From: Ophiura sarsii
Lineage: Eukaryota > Echinodermata > Ophiuroidea > Amphilepidida > Ophiuridae
DNA: 64,000 nt
NCBI GenBank assembly: GCA_035610835.1
Contig: CM069454.1
Span: forward strand, 67,521,291 to 67,585,290
Direction of reading: 5' to 3'
The translations under genes and the position numbers were made by a program. Numbering within the stretch: the first letter of the stretch is position 1; the number at the start of each line of letters is the position of its first letter. Below, piece after piece: positions 41,037 through 54,769 of this stretch. The notes beneath the pieces were generated by a model. It saw only the letters and a list, made by a program, of their open reading frames with translations, did no database searches and had not been told where the DNA came from.

Positions 41037-41211
41037 CTGACAAAATGAAATAATAGAACATAATAACGAAAATGACAAAGTGACGATATGACGACGACGA
41101 ACACGACGATCAAATCACCTCTAATAGAACCGTTTGGCGAAAGAAGATTTTAAAGACACCACCACAATGCATTGCGTTTTTGAAAATGCCCTAATTCTTG
41201 TCTCTTATAAT

Positions 41212-41328
41212 TGTCTCAGTTCCTATAGACATATGCACACAATCATGGCTTCATAGCGCGTTCATCGTTAGTCTCAGTTCCTATAGACATATGCACACAA
41301 TCATGGCTTCATAGCGCGTTCGTCGTTG
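41212..41328 (+). repeat. 58-bp tandem duplication
   Basis: GTCTCAGTTCCTATAGACAT and the following 38 bases occur twice in a row with one difference. Confidence 0.9.
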
Positions 41329-41854
41329 GAGCTCTTAGGTTTTAGTTTTAGTTTTCATGAATAAATTAGTTATCAGTGTTCCCGTTTTCTTATTTCTAAA
41401 ACTTAAGAGCTCGACAAATGCATCGTATGGAAAAAGCTTTAGTTAGTTGGCGTTCGCGCAATGCATTGTGGAGGGACCTGGCCTTGCTTGGATCTTGATA
41501 TTTTACACCAATTTTAAAGCAGAAGGAAACCGGAGATTCTGTGAACAATATCTACAACCGAGTGTGGCTTAGGGAACCATTGGCACATACTCATACAATA
41601 TTAGTAGTTACAAACCAATCGGAAACCTAAAATACGCGAAGTGCATTGACAGTGTCTAATTAAAGCTCGCACCATGTTTAAGGGACCCCTCGGGTATAGC
41701 CTCCGTAAAACTGCCGTAACTTCTTAATTCTTCATTTAATCTGTATCAAAGTATACATTTTCTTGAAGAAAAGGGTTCAATGAATCCAACCATGAACATG
41801 AAATTGACCATTTTGGAGACAATTATATAAAACGCGGTCCTTTGAACTATTTTT

Positions 41855-42000
41855 TGTTTTGAATATCTGATTTATTTTTTGAATTATGGACCAAAGAGTG
41901 CCAAAAAGTGTGTTTTTTTTACCACCATAATCATGAAAATCACAGTTTTGGCACCTTTTGGTCAATAATTCAAAAAATAAATCAGATTTTCTAAAAATAA
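41855..42000. repeat. Inverted repeat, arms about 55 bp
   Basis: TCTGATTTATTTTTTGAATT... at about 41866 is matched by AATTCAAAAAATAAATCAGA at about 41967, with the inner TTTTGGCACC arms also pairing. Confidence 0.75.
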
Positions 42001-42289
42001 AACAAAAATCTTCATAGGGAATTTTATTAGGATTATAATAAACGGGAACTTCATTAAGATGAATTTCAGCGTTTTTTACCAAAAACTGATTTGCTACGAA
42101 TGACGCAAATTTTGAGGCCAAAAAAAGTTATTTTTGGTCAAAAAATTAAAAATCAGCATTTTTGGAGATATTTGATACCAAAAATGGATTCTCCGACTCA
42201 TTTCCTTTCTAAAAATGTATACTTTTATATACATCATAGTTACAGCGCTGGATGTCATGTTGTCAAGCGGGTGATATATAACTGCGGGT

Positions 42290-42800
42290 GATATTTATAA
42301 CAGTTAAAACATGTTTTTATTCGATTTTAAAGAGATTGAGAGTATGCGCAGAATTGTTAATTGTGATTTGTATTGTCGTGTATAAATTAGGTCAAATACA
42401 TGTACATGCATATGTTATTGTTTATCGACAAAAGCACTTGCGCAAAATTGCTATGCTCACAATGGACCTACGGCATATATTATGGCTACAGTCTGAAATA
42501 CGCGGGCTCACTTCGATCAGTTGCACGTGCATGCTTGAAAACTCACAAAATGCCGCTGACCAATCAGAGTCGTGAGGTCGAGATTACGTATTGCGCACGA
42601 CAGATGCCCGGCACGGATGTCCGTTTCACCGTTTTTGGGGGTGAGGTTGACCTCGCGTACTTTACGCGAGGTCAACCTCATGTGACGTGCGTCCATAACA
42701 CCACTTACGGGGTCGTACCATTATTCACACATCATCGGCGCGCGTATATTGATTTTTCTAATTTATCTCGATACAACACATGCACATTTATTGACCTGTA
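42290..42800 (+). repeat. Interspersed repeat, partner of 37140-37435
   Basis: Same ordered words as the partner copy, with extra central sequence that includes the perfect hairpin at 42642-42680. Confidence 0.65.
42642..42680. repeat. Perfect 18-bp hairpin with a 3-base loop
   Basis: TGAGGTTGACCTCGCGTA is followed by CTT and then its exact reverse complement. Confidence 0.95.
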
Positions 42801-43229
42801 ATGACGCCATAGTGTTACCAAGAACTAACACCGGGTGCTTTAGGTGCTCTTTATTTGAAATGGAAAGTAAAATGATCTTTATGAATTGAAAAAACAAAAA
42901 CGTTAAAGTTTACTTTAGGTCCCGGATGCGATGTTCGTTACCGTAAACAACATTTGATCATTGACGGAGTAAAGCGTATAGCACATACATTGTACAGCAA
43001 TACATTTATACAGTAAGTGTGTACGGTTAATAAATTCGCGTCCCGGATACTGGTAACCAGTGATAAGATAAGGTTCTTATACTGATCCAAATAGTACACT
43101 CACAACTGTGGACGTTTCGGCAACACTGTTGCCTTTCTCAACACTTGGTAGATTGTGGTGAGTTATTTACTGTCACCGATGCTAGAGGGAGTTTTCTCAG
43201 CGGTGGTATACCAGTAGGCCTATCGTTCA

Positions 43230-43480
43230 ATACTGGAGCATAAAAGTTATTGTTCGATACTAGTACGATTTTACTGTTCAAGTATCGGTCGATACTGGTA
43301 CATCAAATTGTGTTCCATGTATCGAGCGATACTGGAACGTTTATATGTTCCAGTTATGGGCGACACTGGCGATACTGGTATTGGTACACATGCTACCACG
43401 GTAGTGTTGATACTGGTACAAAATTATGTTCAAGTATCGCCCGATACTGGAACATTTTATATGTGCCAGTATCTTTTGAA
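43230..43480. repeat. Array of CGATACTGGAAC motifs in both orientations
   Basis: About a dozen copies of GATACTGG(T/A)AC or its inverse (GTTCAAGTATCG, GTTCCAGTTATG) within 250 bp. Confidence 0.75.
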
Positions 43481-43793
43481 CTAGCGCTGTATTACTTATA
43501 GTAGGCACCAAGCGCCGATTGCTAGAGTCACTATCATAATGCTATATGGACATAATTAAAGCTATTTCAAGCGTGTTTTGTCGTCGTTCGCGGAGCTGCG
43601 TCCAGCACAGATGTATGAAATGCGGGAACTATGCGCGTAACGATTTCACGATTGACCAATCAAGACGCGTGGTCATTTTTGAAATCGCCCGGTACGCTCT
43701 CCGGGTTTACGCACGTACGCATGTATGCACGCACGCATTGTTGGATTTATGTCCCTAGTATTGTGACGCTGACGACTATGAGATTATCCTCTA

Positions 43794-44460
43794 CAGGGTG
43801 AGTCAAAAAGACTGCAATAGTGGAAAGAAGCCATTTTGTTTTCAAAACCAAAATGAATTTTAAAAGTTTTTAAACGTTGCAAGAATGATGTATTTAATCC
43901 TAACTTTGTGTGAAAAAATGAAGTCAATATCATTTACCGTTTGCCTTTGGTGAACCTTTTGACCAGTGCACCCATTTCACACGTTTGTCCACGAGATACC
44001 CAAAATGTGCATCACATCGCAAAACGTGTCTCCCATTCAAATTTGGAAAATTGAGTTCATTTGTGATGTTATTGGAATTTGATGCATCCTTTCTTGTTTA
44101 CATGTGAGTTAGCATAATCAATTATAATCATACCCATGCTGTGAAAGCGTATAATGTTCTACATTTTAATAAAAAACTGACATTTTCCATTTTTTTTGTT
44201 GGCGGGATATTCAAATATGAAAATGCAATGTGTGCCATTTCAAATGAAAATCACTGTGCTCGTGGACAAACAGGTAAATTTGGTTGTGCAGCAAAGAGGG
44301 TCACCAAAGACAAACGAAAAATGCGATCGACTTCATTTTTTCACACAAAGTTGGGATTAAATACATCATTCTTGCAACGTTTAAAAAGTTTTAAAACACA
44401 TTTTGGTTTTGAAAACAAAATGGCTTCTTTCCACTATTGCGGTCTTTTTGACTCACCCTG
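43794..44460. mobile_element. Palindromic mariner-type MITE, 667 bp
   Basis: Ends CAGGGTGAGTCAAAAAGAC and its inverse, flanked by TA (43792-43793 and 44461-44462). The arms match for at least 130 bp with few changes and continue, more diverged, to the centre. No transposase. Confidence 0.85.
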
Positions 44461-44520
44461 TATTTAGACGATGCACATTTTTCTATATCGAAACAAGACT
44501 CGTCAAATTGATTTACTTAC

Positions 44521-44605
44521 ACATACTCCTCTCGTGTGCCCAAAATACCTAGAGCCACAGTCCATATCTCCGGGTCGACCTTTGCTAACTTCTCATATTT
44601 AAGAC
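44521..44605 (-). CDS. Solute-binding-domain gene, exon 2
   Basis: Acceptor ATTAATAG ends at 44606 and donor GTAAGT begins at 44520. The 85 bases are two bases, 27 codons and two bases. They encode DPEIWTVALGILGTREEY, the first beta strand of the binding domain. The two leading bases complete a Gly codon with exon 1, and the two trailing bases a Val codon with exon 3. Confidence 0.8.
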
Positions 44606-45096
44606 CTATTAATAATAAATGTAAATGATCGTATGAATTATTCAGTTTATTCGACGAAAAAATGAAAAGCAATTCCGATTTGTTTTTTGTGGAAAACAAT
44701 GTCCGACCGTCCGACCCTATCTGGTATGTCCGTGTACCTGTCGCCGAATTTTATTTTTTTATTTATTTATTTATTCATGGTATACCGGAGTATTAAGAAT
44801 GGATGCCTTAAATATTATGGTGTTGGCAATTGGATGAAAATGAGAAAATAGTCTACGATACGCGCGAGATTGCGGTTGTAAGAATGCGAAAACTCGAGCG
44901 TTTATCAACTAGCCCTAGTTATCGAGCTAGAATTCGCTGCTACTGAATCAGTTATCTATCATACACTTCAAAACGAATTGTACCTCAATGTAAAAAATTA
45001 CAATCATAGGCCTATATTTCATTTTAATTTGTATTATTGTTGAGGATAGAAATTTGGACTTTTGAAAAATACTGACATAATGATGTGACCCTCTCT

Positions 45097-45313
45097 ATCA
45101 AAACCTGAAACGATTATCTCAGATCAAAACCTGAAACGATTATCTCAGATCAAAACCTGAAACGATTATCTCAGATCAAAACCTGAAACGATTATCTCAG
45201 ATCAAAACCTGAAACGATTATCTCAGATCAAAACCGGAAACGATTATCTCAGATCAAAACCGGAAACGATTATCTCAGATCAAAACCGGAAACGATTATC
45301 TCAGATCAAAACC
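45097..45313 (+). repeat. 26-bp minisatellite, eight copies
   Basis: Unit AAAACCTGAAACGATTATCT plus CAGATC; the last copies carry CCGG instead of CCTG. Confidence 0.95.
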
Positions 45314-46371
45314 AGTCGTAAGTGAGGAAAAACAATTTTTATTGATATTAAAAATGCTGAAATTACAAGCTTTTCAAGATGTATCACTTGTCATAATTGC
45401 TCAAACACAACACTTAATATTGCGTAGGTGGAATGTGACATTCTTGACAGAGAAACAAGTAAATGTTGTAATGTTGGAACAATTTATTTGTACGCCTACC
45501 CGTCTAATAGTCCCACTGTGTCAAACTTGAGTTATGAGGGCTCACCAAGTTGTTTTGATTTCAATACCAACAGACTGGACTGGTACACTCCATAAAAACA
45601 GGCTGGTATTAAGTTACAGACCAACCATTGTGTCCTTATTTGTTTGTTTGTTTGTTTGTTTACACGGTCGGTCCGTACGGACACACGCTTGGGTCCTGAA
45701 GGGACCAGGCTCAAGCAAATTGCTCGGGCCAGGCTTAAAAAGCCTATATAAGCATGCTGGTTGAATTAAAAACAGCCACTCCCAACAAATAAAGTTAACA
45801 ATTTTGCTGTCAGCCTTCAGACATGAGAAAAGAATAGTCTTGATCCAATCTCATTTATGCCATAGAGCTGTAAGAGGTCATGTTTCTCTTGGGTTTGTGA
45901 CTAGCCACTGTGGACTACCATTAAATAAATACACACTTAACTGGAAAATGTCATATTTAACCCTTCTTTCAGTAGGTCCATAGTTTAACTTTGACAAGAA
46001 ATCATTATTGACTACTTATTTTTTAAGTGTGTATATTTACAGGATTTTTGGCCAGACATATCCATCTGTCATCACCATGATCACTGCATTGCCCTTGTTT
46101 GGTGGTTGATCTGGCTAAGTTTGTAATTACTCTATCGCTTCATTTCTCTGGTATAAATTGTATGTGGATTTTTTTTGTTTTTGAGTAGGGTATTTAACAT
46201 GTTTAAGCAGTGTCTGTTTGACATCAATTCAGGAACATTTTTCATGTCCAAGCTGAATATGGCCAATACTTCCACTGTAAACAAGGTGTCTCTAGAACTG
46301 AAATCACAACCTTGAGCGTACAATGTGTGGCGCCAAACTCATCACATCATCAACAATAAAACCTAGATTTC
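45314..46371. other. Intron 1 stretch before the satellite
   Basis: No coding motif. A (GTTT)n run at 45638-45660 and a GC-rich segment (45660-45770, GGTCGGTCCGTACGGACACA) may be part of a SINE-like element. Confidence 0.4.
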
Positions 46372-49300
46372 TGACGCTTTTAGAGGCGGATTATATCATC
46401 ACCAATACTTAGGCTTACTGACGCTTTTAGAGGGGCGGATTATATCATCACCAATACTTAGGCTTACATGACGCTTTTAGAGGGGCGGATTATATCATCA
46501 CCAATACTTAGGCTTACATGACGCTTTTAGAGGGGCGGATTATATCATCACCAATACTTAGGCTTACTGACGCTTTTAGAGGGGCGGATTATATCATCAC
46601 CAATACTTAGGCTTACTGACGCTTTTAGAGGGGCGGATTATATCATCACCAATACTTAGGCTTACATGACGCTTTTAGAGGGGCGGATTATATCATCACC
46701 AATACTTAGGCTTACATGACGCTTTTAGAGGGGCGGATTATATCATCACCAATACTTAGGCTTACTGACGCTTTTAGAGGGGCGGATTATATCATCACCA
46801 ATACTTAGGCTTACATGACGCTTTTAGAGGGGCGGATTATATCATCACCAATACTTAGGCTTACATGACGCTTTTAGAGGGGCGGATTATATCATCACCA
46901 ATACTTAGGCTTACTGACGCTTTTAGAGGGGCGGATTATATCATCATCAATACTTAGTCTTACATGACGCTTTTAGAGCCTGGGCGGATTATATCATCAC
47001 CAATACTTAGGCTTACATGACGCTTTTAGAGGGGCGGATTATATCATCACCAATACTTAGGCTTACTGACGCTTTTAGAGGGGCGGATTATATCATCACC
47101 AATACTTAGGCTTACATGACGCTTTTAGAGGGGCGGATTATATCATCACCAATACTTAGGCTTACATGACGCTTTTGGAGGGGCGGATTATATCATCACC
47201 AATACTTAGGCTTACTGACGCTTTTAGAGGGGCGGATTATATCATCACCAATACTTAGGCTTACATGACGCTTTTGGAGGGGCGGATTATATCATCACCA
47301 ATACTTAGGCTTACATGACGCTTTTAGAGGGGCGGATTATATCATCACCAATACTTAGGCTTACATGACGCTTTTAGAGCCTGGGCGGATTATATCATCA
47401 CCAATACTTAGGCTTACATGACGCTTTTAGAGGGGCGGATTATATCATCACCAATACTTAGGCTTACATGACGCTTTTAGAGCCTGGGCGGATTATATCA
47501 TCACCAATACTTAGGCTTACATGACGCTTTTAGAGGGGCGGATTATATCATCACCAATACTTAGGCTTACATGACGCTTTTAGAGCCTGGGCGGATTATA
47601 TCATCACCAATACTTAGGCTTACTGACGCTTTTAGAGGGGCGGATTATATCATCACCAATACTTAGGCTTACATGACGCTTTTAGAGGGGCGGATTATAT
47701 CATCACCAATACTTAGGCTTACATGACGCTTTTGGAGGGGCGGATTATATCATCACCAATACTTAGGCTTACTGACGCTTTTAGAGGGGCGGATTATATC
47801 ATCACCAATACTTAGGCTTACATGACGCTTTTGGAGGGGCGGATTATATCATCACCAATACTTAGGCTTACATGACGCTTTTAGAGGGGCGGATTATATC
47901 ATCACCAATACTTAGGCTTACATGACGCTTTTAGAGCCTGGGCGGATTATATCATCACCAATACTTAGGCTTACATGACGCTTTTAGAGGGGCGGATTAT
48001 ATCATCACCAATACTTAGGCTTACATGACGCTTTTAGAGCCTGGGCGGATTATATCATCACCAATACTTAGGCTTACATGACGCTTTTAGAGGGGCGGAT
48101 TATATCATCACCAATACTTAGGCTTACATGACGCTTTTAGAGCCTGGGCGGATTATATCATCACCAATACTTAGGCTTACATGACGCTTTTAGAGGGGCG
48201 GATTATATCATCACCAATACTTAGGCTTACATGACGCTTTTAGAGGGGCAGATTATATCATCACCAATACTTAGGCTTACATGACGCTTTTAGAGGGGCG
48301 GATTATATCATCACCAATACTTAGGCTTACATGACGCTTTTAGAGGGGCGGATTATATCATCACCAATACTTAGGCTTACATGACGCTTTTGGAGGGGCG
48401 GATTATATCATCACCAATACTTAGGCTTACATGACGCTTTTGGAGGGGTGGATTATATCATCACCAATACTTAGGCTTACATGACGCTTTTGGAGGGGCG
48501 GATTATATCATCACCAATACTTAGGCTTACATGACGCTTTTAGAGGGGCGGATTATATCATCACCAATACTTAGGCTTACATGACGCTTTTAGAGGGGCG
48601 GATTATATCATCACCAATACTTAGGCTTACATGACGCTTTTAGAGGGGCGGATTATATCATCACCAATACTTAGGCTTACATGACGCTTTTAGAGGGGCG
48701 GATTATATCATCACCAATACTTAGGCTTACTGACGCTTTTAGAGGGGCGGATTATATCATCACCAATACTTAGGCTTACTGACGCTTTTAGAGGGGCGGA
48801 TTATATCATCATCAATACTTAGTCTTACATGACGCTTTTAGAGCCTGGGCGGATTATATCATCACCAATACTTAGGCTTACATGACGCTTTTAGAGGGGC
48901 GGATTATATCATCACCAATACTTAGGCTTACATGACGCTTTTAGAGGGGCGGATTATATCATCACCAATACTTAGGCTTACATGACGCTTTTAGAGGGGC
49001 GGATTATATCATCACCAATACTTAGGCTTACATGACGCTTTTGGAGGGGCGGATTATATCATCACCAATACTTAGGCTTACATGACGCTTTTGGAGGGGC
49101 GGATTATATCATCACCAATACTTAGGCTTACATGACGCTTTTGGAGGGGCGGATTATATCATCACCAATACTTAGGCTTACATGACGCTTTTAGAGGGGC
49201 GGATTATATCATCACCAATACTTAGGCTTACATGACGCTTTTAGAGGGGCGGATTATATCATCACCAATACTTAGGCTTACATGACGCTTTTAGAGGGGC

Positions 49301-52272
49301 GGATTATATCATCACCAATACTTAGGCTTACATGACGCTTTTAGAGGGGCGGATTATATCATCACCAATACTTAGGCTTACATGACGCTTTTAGAGGGGC
49401 GGATTATATTATCACCAATACTTAGGCTTACTGACGCTTTTAGAGGGGCGGATTATATCATCACCAATACTTAGGCTTACTGACGCTTTTAGAGGGGCGG
49501 ATTATATCATCATCAATACTTAGTCTTACATGACGCTTTTAGAGCCTGGGCGGATTATATCATCACCAATACTTAGGCTTACATGACGCTTTTAGAGGGG
49601 CGGATTATATCATCACCAATACTTAGGCTTACATGACGCTTTTAGAGGGGCGGATTATATCATCACCAATACTTAGGCTTACATGACGCTTTTAGAGGGG
49701 CGGATTATATCATCACCAATACTTAGGCTTACATGACGCTTTTAGAGGGGCGGATTATATCATCACCAATACTTAGGCTTACTGACGCTTTTAGAGGGGC
49801 GGATTATATCATCACCAAAACTTAGGCTTACTGACGCTTTTAGAGGGCGGATTATATCATCACCAATACTTAGGCTTACTGACGCTTTTAGAGGGCGGAT
49901 TATATCATCACCAATACTTAGGCTTACTGACGCTTTTAGAGGGGCGGATTATATCATCACCAATACTTAGGCTTACATGACGCTTTTAGAGGGGCGGATT
50001 ATATCATCACCAATACTTAGGCTTACATGACGCTTTTGGAGGGGCGGATTATATCATCACCAATACTTAGGCTTACATGACGCTTTTAGAGGGGCGGATT
50101 ATATCATCACCAATACTTAGGCTTACATGACGCTTTTGGAGGGGCGGATTATATCATCACCAATACTTAGGCTTACTGACGCTTTTAGAGGGGCGGATTA
50201 TATCATCACCAATACTTAGGCTTACATGACGCTTTTGGAGGGGCGGATTATATCATCACCAATACTTAGGCTTACATGACGCTTTTAGAGGGGCGGATTA
50301 TATCATCACCAATACTTAGGCTTACATGACGCTTTTAGAGCCTGGGCGGATTATATCATCACCAATACTTAGGCTTACATGACGCTTTTAGAGGGGCGGA
50401 TTATATCATCACCAATACTTAGGCTTACATGACGCTTTTAGAGCCTGGGCGGATTATATCATCACCAATACTTAGGCTTACATGACGCTTTTAGAGGGGC
50501 GGATTATATCATCACCAATACTTAGGCTTACATGACGCTTTTAGAGCCTGGGCGGATTATATCATCACCAATACTTAGGCTTACATGACGCTTTTAGAGG
50601 GGCGGATTATATCATCACCAATACTTAGGCTTACATGACGCTTTTAGAGGGGCAGATTATATCATCACCAATACTTAGGCTTACATGACGCTTTTAGAGG
50701 GGCGGATTATATCATCACCAATACTTAGGCTTACATGACGCTTTTAGAGGGGCGGATTATATCATCACCAATACTTAGGCTTACATGACGCTTTTGGAGG
50801 GGCGGATTATATCATCACCAATACTTAGGCTTACATGACGCTTTTGGAGGGGCGGATTATATCATCACCAATACTTAGGCTTACATGACGCTTTTGGAGG
50901 GGCGGATTATATCATCACCAATACTTAGGCTTACATGACGCTTTTAGAGGGGCGGATTATATCATCACCAATACTTAGGCTTACATGACGCTTTTAGAGG
51001 GGCGGATTATATCATCACCAATACTTAGGCTTACATGACGCTTTTAGAGGGGCGGATTATATTATCACCAATACTTAGGCTTACTGACGCTTTTAGAGGG
51101 GCGGATTATATCATCACCAATACTTAGGCTTACTGACGCTTTTAGAGGGGCGGATTATATCATCATCAATACTTAGTCTTACATGACGCTTTTAGAGCCT
51201 GGGCGGATTATATCATCACCAATACTTAGGCTTACATGACGCTTTTAGAGGGGCGGATTATATCATCACCAATACTTAGGCTTACATGACGCTTTTAGAG
51301 GGGCGGATTATATCATCACCAATACTTAGGCTTACATGACGCTTTTAGAGGGGCGGATTATATCATCACCAATACTTAGGCTTACATGACGCTTTTAGAG
51401 GGGCGGATTATATCATCACCAATACTTAGGCTTACTGACGCTTTTAGAGGGGCGGATTATATCATCACCAATACTTAGGCTTACTGACGCTTTTAGAGGG
51501 CGGATTATATCATCACCAATACTTAGGCTTACTGACGCTTTTAGAGGGCGGATTATATCATCACCAATACTTAGGCTTACTGACGCTTTTAGAGGGGCGG
51601 ATTATATCATCACCAATACTTAGGCTTACATGACGCTTTTAGAGGGGCGGATTATATCATCACCAATACTTAGGCTTACATGACGCTTTTGGAGGGGCGG
51701 ATTATATCATCACCAATACTTAGGCTTACATGACGCTTTTAGAGGGGCGGATTATATCATCACCAATACTTAGGCTTACATGACGCTTTTAGAGGGGCGG
51801 ATTATATCATCACCAATACTTAGGCTTACATGACGCTTTTAGAGGGGCGGATTATATCATCACCAATACTTAGGCTTACTGACGCTTTTAGAGGGGCGGA
51901 TTATATCATCACCAATACTTAGGCTTACTGACGCTTTTAGAGGGGCGGATTATATCATCACCAATACTTAGGCTTACTGACGCTTTTAGAGGGGCGGATT
52001 ATATCATCACCAATACTTAGGCTAACTGACGCTTTTAGAGGGGCGGATTATATCATCACCAATACTTAGGCTTACTGACGCTTTTAGAGGGGCGGATTAT
52101 ATCATCATCAATACTTAGTCTTACATGACGCTTTTAGAGGGGCGGATTATATCATCACCAATACTTAGGCTTACTGACGCTTTTAGAGGGGCGGATTATA
52201 TCATCACCAATACTTAGGCTTACTGACGCTTTTAGAGGGGCGGATTATATCATCACCAATACTTAATCTTAC
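46372..52272 (+). repeat. 5.9 kb satellite, about 118 copies of a 49-52 bp unit
   Basis: The unit runs from TGACGCTTTTAGAGGGGCGG through ATTATATCATCACCAATACT to TAGGCTTAC, with or without a final A (49 or 50 bp); a CCTG variant adds two bases. Variants recur in blocks: the CCTG form at 47377, 47480 and 47583 repeats after 557 bp at 47934, 48036 and 48140, and again after 2404 bp at 50338, 50441 and 50544. The single AGGGGCAGATT variant at 48247 recurs at 50651 (2404 bp). ATTATATTATCACC at 49408 recurs at 51058 (1650 bp). This is higher-order structure from unequal exchange or segment duplication. There are no ORFs. Confidence 0.97.
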
Positions 52273-52284
52273 ATCAGGCATCCA

Positions 52285-53235
52285 GCGTTTATTTTAAAGG
52301 GATGTAATAACCAGAAATTCAGTCTTGTCATTATTTGATTTCAAGAAATTAAATGTCATCCATGTTCTGAGGTTGTTAATACATGATGTTATTGATGACA
52401 AGGCAGTTTCAATGGATGATGGGTTAGCTGGGTCAAAACTACAAAAGATCTGCATATCGTCGGCATACATGTACGAGTGGTAAGAAAGCGAGTTTGTATG
52501 ATCCTGCCTATTGGAATTGTATACACTGTGAAACTACGAGGGCCCAAAATGGACCCTTAAGGAAGTCCATAGTCCATTGTTTTTGGTATTGAGTATATAT
52601 ATCAAAAATACCAACAGATGTTGTTCTAGCGGTAAAGTAGGACTTCAACCAGTCAAGGGCGATCCCCGTCACCCCTATCTCGTGTGACATTCGAGTTAAC
52701 AGACGATTGTGGTTTACCGTATCGAATGCCGCACTGAGATCAAGTACTAGTAAGTCAAGGAAAACCCCTCTCTGGTTGTACACATGCCCCATGATTTCAT
52801 CTTTCACTTTCAATAGCGCAGTTTCAGTGCTATGTCCATGCAAGTACGTAGGCAGACTGCAGTTCTTCACCAAGATGATTTGTTTGCATTGCATGTGGTT
52901 ATTGATGTTAGTAACAACATGTTACTCTATTAGTTTTGAGATAAATGTTCGCGACTGGTCGGTAGCTTTTCAGTTCATTCTGATTTAAAGAAGGCTTTTT
53001 TTTATTAAGGGGCCTATGACTGCATGTTTCAGTGAGGTGGGGAAAACACCGGTGGAGATGGATGTATTAATGATACTAGTTATTACTGGTAAAAACACAT
53101 CAATATTTTCCTTCAATAACCAGGTAGGTAGAGGATCTAACTGGCAAATTTTAGTTGCAATACCTCTTATAATACCTCTAACATCTTCATTTGTAACATG
53201 ATCATAAACAGATAACTCACATACATTGGAAATGT
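52285..53235 (-). mobile_element. CR1/L2-like LINE, reverse transcriptase part, decayed
   Basis: Minus-strand frames in order: a pre-RT segment (QLDPLPTWLLKENIDVFLP, 53000-53235), SYRPVANI, STETALLKV, VLDLSAAFDTVNHNRLL (52750) and the catalytic box MYADDMQIF (52470). Stops and shifts separate them. The C-terminus is missing at 52285, where the satellite begins. The endonuclease half at 55320-56040 may come from the same element. Confidence 0.8.
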
Positions 53236-53880
53236 TGTGACGCTGATTTTATATTGCGACATACACCTTTCTAATATAGGTTGAACCTGTTGGTTTCCTT
53301 TGATTTATATTCTAGAGATTTACATATGTTTCATTTAGGCCGTGATTGTTATTGCCACTGGCAACCTTTTCCCGCGAGCTCCGAGTACCGATTTCGGAGA
53401 CGTGGTTAGCAGTTAATATCTGCACGTCACGTTGATAAGTCATGTTTATAATTTAGGCCAGGAAATACTTTTCACAATGAGTGACTCTCTGGTTATACAC
53501 GGAGGTTCAGATTGGTGCGTGTGTTTAATGTCAATATAATATGCTTTGGAAAGGATGCTGGATGATGTATTATTATCTATATGTAAGTTTAACATTCGGA
53601 ACTCGGACATGATTGTTAACATGGATTACGAGTAAGTTAAACATTCTGTTTTAAATAAATAACATTATATATATATAGTAAACTTAAAAGCTTGTCCGTT
53701 ATGATTATTCTGTGTGTTTTGATCCCCCTCTCCGCCTTGTGAGTTATTCCCCAGTCACGTCATAAAAGAAACATCACGATCATACATGTACAATGTCAAT
53801 GTTCAAATTTGCTGTATCAATAGTAGCAACTTCCTGTTCAAGATCTTTGTATATTTTAGAGACTTTGTTTTGGAAATATA

Positions 53881-54120
53881 CACATTGAAAAAAAAATCGC
53901 ACCACTGGTGTTTTTGTTGAAAAGTGCAAATGTGGCCTCGAATTTTGCCCCCATGGTGTGATATTAAGGATCATTTGTTTGCGTAAGCTGTCCAACAAAA
54001 TGTTATGCAATAAAAGGGCCACATTTTAGTTTGTGACGTAATCGATGTAATGTTTTTCAAGGCCAAGGGGAACTTGCATGCTTTTGTCCAAAAGCATGCA
54101 TGAAACAAGTTTGGGTATAA
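53881..54120 (+). mobile_element. Partial copy (one arm) of the 38694 MITE
   Basis: CACATTGAAAAAAAAATCGC and the following roughly 230 bp match the left arm of the 38694-39569 element; the second arm is absent. Confidence 0.8.
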
Positions 54121-54769
54121 CTTATAATTAGTCAGGGTGGAGGCGGGTGAGGATGAATGCGTGTATGAGGATGCATGCTATGTATTTCCAATGGGATGGG
54201 CAAAATAAATGATTAAACCTTGTGTACATTAGTTCATTGAATTATTATTTTGTGTGATTAGTATCATTATTGTAATTACCAAACCTTAATTAGTGTTAAT
54301 TACATCCCCAATTAATTAATATTACTAATTAATTACATCCAACAAATACCATCTGAAAATATATAAACGGCAGATTATAACTAATTTCAAATGGTAACTG
54401 GGGGGGGGGGGGGCAATATCTCTGCAGTGTTTTAATGAAGTTGGACCTGATGTTGAATGTTCCTTAATATTTTAGATAATCTTTGCTAATTATATTGATA
54501 CTAATTACCTAGGAAGTGTTTATTTATCCACCAAATCCGCACAATAATATCACTTTTTAGTGTTTAGGATTAACATGTCCATCGCCGTCACCCTACTAGT
54601 ATATCGTTTTCAAATTGTTCATTATCCAATGCTGATTTCTATAGATCAACAGTTTTAACTATAATGTTAGCAAGATGTCAGTGCAATTAATGCCAGACAT
54701 AACATTGTAATCAATTCATAATACAGAAATGAGGTTGTAAGTAATCAGCCGAATTTGTTTTCTTCATTT

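Noticed and set aside
42400..42801. ORF of 133 codons
   Set aside because: It spans an interspersed repeat and a perfect hairpin; no protein features.
46372..52272. CRISPR-like repeat array
   Set aside because: Units are contiguous with no unique spacers, and the context is an animal intron; this is satellite DNA.
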